Source of the DNA: Pseudomonadota bacterium
GTDB taxonomy: Bacteria; Pseudomonadota; Gammaproteobacteria; Burkholderiales; Burkholderiaceae_D
Length of the DNA: 10,655 bases
Assembly: GCA_023392035.1 (NCBI GenBank)
Contig: JAEVZY010000210.1
Span: 1 to 10,655 of the forward strand
Direction of reading: 5' to 3'
Positions 6,663 through 10,655 of this stretch are shown piece by piece. Positions within the stretch are counted from its first letter, which is position 1; the number at the start of each line of letters is the position of its first letter. The notes beneath the pieces are model-generated. The model saw nothing but the letters and a program-made list of their open reading frames with translations, made no database searches and was not told the DNA's origin. Both the position numbers and the translations under genes were made by a program.

Positions 6663-7064
6663 TCATTCCATTCCCAGCTGTTTGCGCGTATAGCGATTGT
6701 TCTGCCTGAGTTCGCTCTGGACCCGCGCTTCGTTGAGCATCCGGTCGCGCTGCTCGAATTCCGCCAGGCGATACAGCTTGTCGCGGGTGGATTGATGACG
6801 ATCGACGCCAATTCCGGCGCGTTCGCCGCCAGCTCCGGCGCGCTCGCCGCCAGCCCCGGCCGGCCCCGGACGCGAGACCTCATTCAATTCGTTCACCACG
6901 CCTTTGACGCCGGATGCCATCTTTTGCTTGCCATTCGACTCGGACAGGCAGGACGGGCCGGCCGATACCACCAGCATATCCTGGTAGATCTTGACCTCGC
7001 ATTGGGAATGGGCATGCGCGCACAAGAGCATGAGCACGCTGAAAAGGCTGGCACGCGCCGTCAT
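6663..7064 (-). CDS. Small secreted protein of unknown function under c-di-GMP riboswitch control
   Basis: This encodes 133 residues starting MTARASLFSVLMLLCAHAHSQ, a typical Sec signal peptide (basic start, hydrophobic core, small residues near 17-21). The mature protein would begin around QCEVKIYQ and is predicted periplasmic or secreted. It has two cysteines after the signal (22 and 39) that could pair. Two exact copies of GAGGERA (70-83) form a flexible middle. The C-terminal part (88-133) is highly charged and helix-prone, with many Arg, Glu and Gln. No lipobox fits. I recognise no family. ATG 7064 is chosen because AGGGAG lies eight bases upstream and the signal peptide starts there; a longer frame from 7121 would begin inside the riboswitch. 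It is convergent with the aminotransferase and divergent from the pilin operon. A link to pili, biofilm or surface attachment is inference from the c-di-GMP control and the neighbours. Confidence 0.82.
   Translation of the reverse strand: MTARASLFSVLMLLCAHAHSQCEVKIYQDMLVVSAGPSCLSESNGKQKMASGVKGVVNELNEVSRPGPAGAGGERAGAGGERAGIGVDRHQSTRDKLYRLAEFEQRDRMLNEARVQSELRQNNRYTRKQLGME
6813..6854 (-). repeat. 21-bp in-frame tandem repeat coding for GAGGERA
   Basis: Two 21-base copies lie head to tail, differing at one base (position 10 of the unit), and encode the heptapeptide GAGGERA twice. The following ten or so bases begin a degenerate further copy. Being a multiple of three, copy number could change without breaking the frame. 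Confidence 0.85.
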
Positions 7065-7113
7065 TTCCGATTCTCCCTGTAGTGTGCAAGGAGTCGGGTG
7101 CCTGAAGCACGAC
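7065..7113 (-). promoter_or_regulatory. Expression platform of the riboswitch with ribosome binding site
   Basis: Between aptamer and ATG the minus strand holds a hairpin (GTC-GTGC, loop TTCAG, GCAC-CC-GAC; 7093-7113), then ACTCC (7090-7094), then the AGGGAG ribosome binding site (7073-7078). CTCC at 7090-7093 can pair with GGAG at 7073-7076 and shares one base with the preceding hairpin, so the two structures compete. No T-run is present, so control of translation is more likely than attenuation. The switch mechanism is inference. Confidence 0.5.
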
Positions 7114-7213
7114 GGCTGCAACCCCGCTACCGTAAAAATCCTTCCGAAGAAGCACTTTCCTCAGGCCGGTGGCTTTGCGTCCCAGCCTTTCGACTGGTTT
7201 GCCCTTGCTGTTT
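7111..7213 (-). promoter_or_regulatory. Cyclic di-GMP-I riboswitch (GEMM-I aptamer)
   Basis: Read on the minus strand, this leader carries the conserved GEMM-I elements in order. AAGGGCAAACC (7196-7206) is followed by a stem CCAG/CTGG capped by a GAAA tetraloop (7188-7191). Next come GGGACGCAAAGCC (7171-7183), CCGGCC (7164-7169), and a variable arm ending in CTTC-TTCG-GAAG (7141-7152). The 3' core is GGTAGCGGGGTT (7120-7131). In the Vibrio Vc2 aptamer the same blocks bind c-di-GMP. The middle G of AGGGC, matching G20 of Vc2, is kept, which favours c-di-GMP over the cGAMP-type variant that has A there. It sits about 50 bases ahead of the secreted-protein start on the same strand. Whether ligand turns the gene on or off cannot be read from the sequence. 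Confidence 0.93.
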
Positions 7214-7230
7214 GTAAACTTCCTGTCAGT

Positions 7231-7260
7231 TTAACACGCCGGTTAATTTCTTTACGGCAA
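7231..7260 (-). promoter_or_regulatory. Candidate promoter for the riboswitch transcript
   Basis: On the minus strand TTGCCG (7255-7260) and TGTTAA (7231-7236) are separated by 18 bases. This would start RNA near 7224, about 15 bases before the first conserved aptamer bases, a spacing expected for a riboswitch leader. The -10 match is partial. An inverted repeat TAAACT-N7-AGTTTA (7215-7233) overlaps the -10/start region and could be an operator. Confidence 0.5.
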
Positions 7261-7307
7261 CCATTACCGAAGTTCGCACAAGTAACACTTCCAATAGCAT
7301 TCTTTTA

Positions 7308-7325
7308 CGTTGTGGACCCACAACG
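7308..7325. promoter_or_regulatory. Perfect 18-bp palindrome upstream of the pilin operon
   Basis: CGTTGTGGACCCACAACG consists of two perfect 8-bp arms around two bases, 77 bases before the pilE-like start. The two-base centre suits a dimeric repressor or activator site better than an RNA hairpin. A weak promoter candidate TTCGCA-N16-TAGCAT (7273-7300) lies just upstream, so the site would sit at about the transcription start. The binding protein is unknown. Confidence 0.4.
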
Positions 7326-7402
7326 CGATCCTGCATGCCGAATTGCCGCCCGGGCCCGAAGCTCCTAGAGTTGAGTTTCTGACAAAGCTTTTCCAAGCCA
7401 AC

Positions 7403-7861
7403 ATGGGCGCAAGAAAACATCGCCGATTGAGCGGATTCACCATCGTCGAGTTGATGGTCACGCTGGCCATCATCGGCATCCTGGCCTCGCTGGCCATTCC
7501 GCGCTATTCCGACTACCTGCGGCGGGCCAGTCTGCCGGAAGCGTTTTCCCGTCTGGGCGACTTGCGCATCAAGCTCGAGCAGTTCTATCAAAGCAATCGC
7601 AGCTACGGCACCGGCGCCTGCGGCAACGACGGCAGCAGCAACACCATCGACTTCGCCGCCAATGCCAACAAATTCGCCATCACCTGCCAACTCACCGGCA
7701 CCAGCGCTGTCGATCAGGCCTATCTGCTGACCGCCACCGGCAGCGGCCTGGTCGCCGGCCATGTCTATACGCTGGACAGCAGCAACAACAAGCGCACCCT
7801 GAGCTTCAAGGGCAAGACTTCGACTGCGGCCTGCTGGCTGGTCAAGGGCGACGAGTGCTGA
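7403..7861 (+). CDS. pilE: Type IV pilus minor pilin, PilE-like
   Basis: This encodes 152 residues with a class III prepilin signal: a short basic leader MGARKHRRLSG, then FTIVELMVTLAIIGILASLA with Glu at position 5 of the mature protein. PilD would cut after the Gly and methylate the Phe. The hydrophobic N-helix continues into IPRYSDYLRRASLPEAFSRLGDLRIKLEQFY, the PilE pattern. The globular domain has three cysteines after the helix region (GACGND, ITCQL, AACWL) plus the last residue Cys; two of these could form the C-terminal disulfide loop. ATG 7403 is chosen because it gives a normal leader; an in-frame ATG at 7310 would add a 31-residue unrelated extension. No clear ribosome binding site is seen. 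It is the first gene of a five-gene minor pilin operon, and the fimT-like gene overlaps its stop. Minor pilins prime pilus assembly at the inner membrane and cap the fibre. Confidence 0.9.
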   Translation: MGARKHRRLSGFTIVELMVTLAIIGILASLAIPRYSDYLRRASLPEAFSRLGDLRIKLEQFYQSNRSYGTGACGNDGSSNTIDFAANANKFAITCQLTGTSAVDQAYLLTATGSGLVAGHVYTLDSSNNKRTLSFKGKTSTAACWLVKGDEC

Positions 7862-8457
7862 CGCCGAAGCGTCATGCAAGCTGGCCGGGCTTCACCCTGA
7901 TCGAGGCCCTGGTCGCGCTGGCCATCCTGGCGAGCTTGATGAGCCTGGGCGCGCCCAGCCTGGCCAGCTTCGTGCGCAACCAGCAAATCCGCGGCAGCCT
8001 GCAAGACTTGCAGTCGGGCCTGACGCTGGCGCGCACGGAAGCCATGCGGCGCAACGCTCGCGTCAGCTTGTGGCTGGTGGACCAGATCAGCGCCAGCTGC
8101 GCCTTGAGCGCGAACGGCGCGGCCTGGGTGGTCAGCCGGGACAACCCGGCCGGCGCCTGCAATGCCGCTGCCTCCAGCCGCCAGGCGCCGCGCCTGGTGC
8201 AAAGCCGCGGCCGCGGCGAAAACGGAAGCGGCGTGCTGGTCACGGCCGTCGATGCCGGGGGCGCGCCGGCCAACTGCGTCAGCTTCAATGGCTTTGGCAT
8301 GCCCGAGGCCACTTGCGGCGCCGGCAATCCGGTCGCGCGCATCGATCTTGCCCAATCCGGCGCGCGCACCCTGCGCCTGCTGATCGGCGCCGGCGGCGCG
8401 CTGCAAGTGTGCGATCCGTCCATCACCGACACCAGCAACGCGGCGGCCTGCCCCTGA
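7855..8457 (+). CDS. fimT: Type IV pilus minor pilin, FimT/FimU (GspH) family
   Basis: This encodes 200 residues. A 12-residue leader ends in Gly, followed by FTLIEALVALAILASLMSLGAPSL with Glu5, the prepilin cleavage and methylation site. LQSGLTLARTEAMRRNARVSL (two parts, about 44-64) is the GspH/FimT signature after the N-helix. The rest is a cysteine-containing beta domain with LAQSGARTLRLLIGAGGALQVCDP near the C-terminus, also typical. The start is GTG at 7855, six bases after AAGGG (7844-7848), and it overlaps the previous stop by seven bases, so translation is probably coupled. FimU and FimT are close relatives; operon position suits FimU function in the PilV-W-X-FimU tip complex. Confidence 0.9.
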   Translation: MLTPKRHASWPGFTLIEALVALAILASLMSLGAPSLASFVRNQQIRGSLQDLQSGLTLARTEAMRRNARVSLWLVDQISASCALSANGAAWVVSRDNPAGACNAAASSRQAPRLVQSRGRGENGSGVLVTAVDAGGAPANCVSFNGFGMPEATCGAGNPVARIDLAQSGARTLRLLIGAGGALQVCDPSITDTSNAAACP

Positions 8458-8472
8458 GGGAAAGAGAGCGCC

Positions 8473-8892
8473 ATGTCCTGCCAGCCTTCTCCCACGTGCC
8501 ACGTTTCGCAGCAAGGCATCGTCCTGATCGAAACCCTGATTGCGATCCTGCTGTTTTGCTTCGGCTTGCTGGCCTTGATCGGTTTGCAGGCGAGCTTGAC
8601 CAAGGATGTCACCCAGGCCGGCACCCGCAGCCAAGCCTCGGTCCTGGCCAATGAGTTGATCGGCCAGGCCTGGGTCGATCGCGGCAACCTGGCCAGCTAT
8701 GCCATGCAGGCCGGCGCCTGCACCAGCAACTACCCGCCCTGCCAGAACTGGCGCGGCAAGCTGCTGCAGACCCTGCCGACCGGCAGCGCCACGGTGGCAG
8801 TCAATGGCCAGCAGCTCGATATCACGCTCAACTGGCAATTGCCGGGCGAAGCGGCCGGGCAATATCAGATCTCCGCCGTGGTTTCCAACTGA
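8473..8892 (+). CDS. pilV: Type IV pilus minor pilin PilV
   Basis: This encodes 139 residues. Leader MSCQPSPTCHVSQQG is followed by IVLIETLIAILLFCFGLLALIGLQ with Glu5, the pattern of PilV (cleavage G-I rather than G-F). A second helix, TKDVTQAGTRSQASVLANELIGQAW, contains the PilV-like A-x-x-L-A-N-E-L stretch. A short beta domain ends LNWQLPGEAAGQYQISAVVSN, matching the usual terminal strand. ATG 8473 lies 15 bases after the fimT stop and behind an AAAGAGAG purine run. PilV takes part in the priming/tip complex that starts pilus polymerisation and loads the PilY1 adhesin. Confidence 0.88.
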   Translation: MSCQPSPTCHVSQQGIVLIETLIAILLFCFGLLALIGLQASLTKDVTQAGTRSQASVLANELIGQAWVDRGNLASYAMQAGACTSNYPPCQNWRGKLLQTLPTGSATVAVNGQQLDITLNWQLPGEAAGQYQISAVVSN

Positions 8893-8894
8893 TC

Positions 8895-10031
8895 GTGACC
8901 AGCCTACGCAAGCCGAACTTTCCGCGCATGGCCGGCATTTCGCTGCCCGAAATCCTGGTCGGGCTGACCATCGGCCTGATCACGCTGTTGGCGGTGATGC
9001 AGGTGATTGCTTTGGCGCGCGCCAATCAGCGGGTGACCGGTTCCGCGTCCGACACCCTGGTCAATGCCGCGCTTGGCCTGTACAGCATCGAGCGCGACGC
9101 CAGGAACGCAGGCTTCGGCCTGGCCAGCATGCGCGCCTCGCTCGGCTGTGAAGTCAGGGGGCGCTTCGGCGCGACGGCCAGCAGCTTCATCCTGGCCCCG
9201 GTGCAGATACTCGACGGGACCAACGGCGCGCCGGACAGCCTGCAATTCATGTCCAGCGCCAGAAGCGGCATTACGCTGCCGACCCGCATCGCCATCGACA
9301 GCGCGCCGGCCGATCCGGCTTTCCTGGTCGATTCCGACCTCGGCGTGCAAAGCGGCGACATGATGATCGCCGTACCGCACACCCTGAGCCCGGCCACGCC
9401 ACCCACCACCTGGTGCTCGCTGTTCCAGGTGGTGGGCAGCAGCAGCGGTCCCAATCAAGTGCCCAGGATGAGCGGCGCCGACGGCTGGAATCCCGATCCG
9501 GCCAATACGGTGTTTCCGGCCGGCGGCTATGAGGCCGGCGACTACCTGATCAATCTCGGCAGCTTTGCCCGCAATACCTGGAGCATCAATCGCGGCATGC
9601 TGAGGCTGACCCAGTTCGTTGCCGCCGGCAACGCCAGCACCAGCGCCGACCTGTACAACAACGTGGTCCAGCTGCAGGCGGTCTATGGCAAGGACACCAC
9701 GCTGCCGCCGGATGGCGTGGTGGATGTCTGGAATGCCGCCGCGCCCGCCACCGGCGCCGACTGGCAGCAAGTGCTCGCGATTCGCCTGGCATTGGTGGCC
9801 AGAAGCGGCGCGCGCGAAGCCGCCAAGGTCACGCTGGACGGGGCGCAAGCCGCGTCCACTTGCGCCAGCGCCCATCCGCATCCGGCGGCCGTGTGCTGGC
9901 GTCCCGATCCGGCCGGGTCGGGCGTGAAGATCGACGTCAATCCCGGCAACGTCCTGCCCGACTGGCAGCACTACCGCTACCGGGTGTTCGAATCCACCGT
10001 CGCCTTGCGCAACACGATATGGCAGCAATGA
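8895..10031 (+). CDS. pilW: Type IV pilus assembly protein PilW
   Basis: This encodes 378 residues. Leader MTSLRKPNFPRMAG is followed by ISLPEILVGLTIGLITLLAVM with Glu5, the PilW prepilin pattern. The long N-helix and ERDARNAGFGL (about 67-77) are typical of the family. The C-terminal domain is large, with paired cysteines (for example near C84 and C175), normal for PilW, which is bigger than other minor pilins. GTG 8895 is taken as start, two bases after the pilV stop. ATG 8928 would leave only a two-residue leader and is unlikely. No Shine-Dalgarno is evident, so coupling to pilV is likely. The pilX start overlaps the stop. Confidence 0.88.
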   Translation: MTSLRKPNFPRMAGISLPEILVGLTIGLITLLAVMQVIALARANQRVTGSASDTLVNAALGLYSIERDARNAGFGLASMRASLGCEVRGRFGATASSFILAPVQILDGTNGAPDSLQFMSSARSGITLPTRIAIDSAPADPAFLVDSDLGVQSGDMMIAVPHTLSPATPPTTWCSLFQVVGSSSGPNQVPRMSGADGWNPDPANTVFPAGGYEAGDYLINLGSFARNTWSINRGMLRLTQFVAAGNASTSADLYNNVVQLQAVYGKDTTLPPDGVVDVWNAAAPATGADWQQVLAIRLALVARSGAREAAKVTLDGAQAASTCASAHPHPAAVCWRPDPAGSGVKIDVNPGNVLPDWQHYRYRVFESTVALRNTIWQQ

Positions 10032-10655
10032 GCCCAGCAACGCGGCGCTCGCGCCCGCAGGCCGGCATTTCGCTGGTGGTCACGCTGGTGGCGCTGGTGC
10101 TGCTGTCGCTGGCGGCGCTGGCGCTGATGCGCAACGTCGACACCACCAACCTGGTGGCCGGCAATCTCGCCTTCAAGCAGGCCACCAGCGCTGCGGCCGA
10201 CTTGGGCACCGAAACGGCAATCGCCTGGCTGCAGGCCAACAATACCGGCACCGCCCTGTACGACGACAGCAGCGGCAACGGCTATTACGCCAGCAGCCTG
10301 TCCAACCTGGATGTCAGCGGCAAGAGCAGCAATACCCTGCGCGCGGTGGCCGACTGGAATGGCGACAACTGCGCCTGGGCCAGCGGCGGCTACGCCAGTT
10401 GCCTGCGCACCTCGGCGGCCATCGCCGCCAGCGGCAGCAGCACGCGCTACCTGATCACGCGCCTGTGCAAGACCACGGGCGATCCCAATGCCGCCGGCAA
10501 TGGTTGCGCCCATCCGCTTGCCGGCGGCGCCGGCTTGTCGTCCAAGCGCGGCGAATTGAAGTATGGCGAGGACAAGCGCTTTGCCACCCAGACCGGCCCC
10601 TGGTTCCGCATCGTGGTGCGCGCCGACGGGCCACGCAATACGGTCAGCTATACGG
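10028..10655 (+). CDS. pilX: Type IV pilus assembly protein PilX (cut by the right edge)
   Basis: About 209 residues are visible with no stop before the window end. A basic leader MSPATRRSRPQAG is followed by ISLVVTLVALVLLSLAALALM, then RNVDTTNLVAGNLAFKQATSAAADLGTETAIAWL, the PilX_N pattern. Mature residue 5 is Val instead of Glu, as is usual in PilX. The C-terminal part seen includes WFRIVVRADGPRNTVSYT, a strand pattern found near the end of PilX. ATG 10028 overlaps the pilW stop as ATGA; an in-frame ATG at 10019 is an equal alternative. pilY1 commonly follows in such operons, but it lies outside the window. Confidence 0.88.
   Translation, partial: MSPATRRSRPQAGISLVVTLVALVLLSLAALALMRNVDTTNLVAGNLAFKQATSAAADLGTETAIAWLQANNTGTALYDDSSGNGYYASSLSNLDVSGKSSNTLRAVADWNGDNCAWASGGYASCLRTSAAIAASGSSTRYLITRLCKTTGDPNAAGNGCAHPLAGGAGLSSKRGELKYGEDKRFATQTGPWFRIVVRADGPRNTVSYT

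Noticed and set aside
7065..7121. Longer start for the secreted protein at 7121
   Set aside because: It begins inside the riboswitch 3' core and would put 19 residues before a clear signal peptide that has its own ribosome binding site.
7195..7209. Sigma-54-like TGG...TTGC element upstream of the pilin operon
   Set aside because: The GG-to-GC spacing is 9 rather than 10, and the bases are the conserved riboswitch core read from the other strand.
1..10655. CRISPR arrays, insertion sequences, phage genes or attachment sites
   Set aside because: No regularly spaced repeats, transposase or integrase signatures, or duplicated tRNA 3' end were seen.

Overview
The window is GC-rich chromosomal DNA of a beta-proteobacterium. 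A Burkholderiales member, perhaps near Oxalobacteraceae, is my best guess. This rests on high-GC third positions, a class I fumarase next to murI, a CCA-encoded tRNA-His, and a FimT/PilV/PilW/PilX minor-pilin operon. The placement is inference; no marker gene fixes the genus.

Left part (1-3378): the start of an acetyl-CoA synthetase gene leaves the window on the minus strand. It is separated by about 390 bases, holding a short tandem repeat and a candidate promoter, from a plus-strand pair: class I fumarase, then glutamate racemase (murI) only 11 bases later. Middle left (3379-4202): a small unknown ORF sits behind a hairpin that would bury its ribosome binding site. Its stop codon lies inside the -10 box of a very clean promoter for tRNA-His, which ends in a perfect terminator.

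Middle (4203-6596): an unusual 390-residue protein joins an N-terminal folate formyltransferase/hydrolase domain to two C-terminal ACT domains of GcvR type. This is the reverse of the PurU order. A class V (PucG/serine-glyoxylate type) aminotransferase follows. Together they look like a one-carbon/glycine-serine-glyoxylate module, possibly with amino-acid control through the ACT domains.

Right part (6597-10655): a minus-strand gene for a small secreted protein of unknown function is preceded by a well-conserved c-di-GMP-I (GEMM-I) riboswitch. A promoter candidate lies just upstream of the aptamer, and a leader that could hide the ribosome binding site lies downstream. Divergent from it runs a tightly packed type IV pilus minor-pilin operon: pilE-like, fimT/fimU-like, pilV, pilW and pilX (cut by the window end). 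The strongest unexplained systems are the riboswitch-controlled secreted protein beside the pilin operon and the formyltransferase-ACT-ACT fusion.
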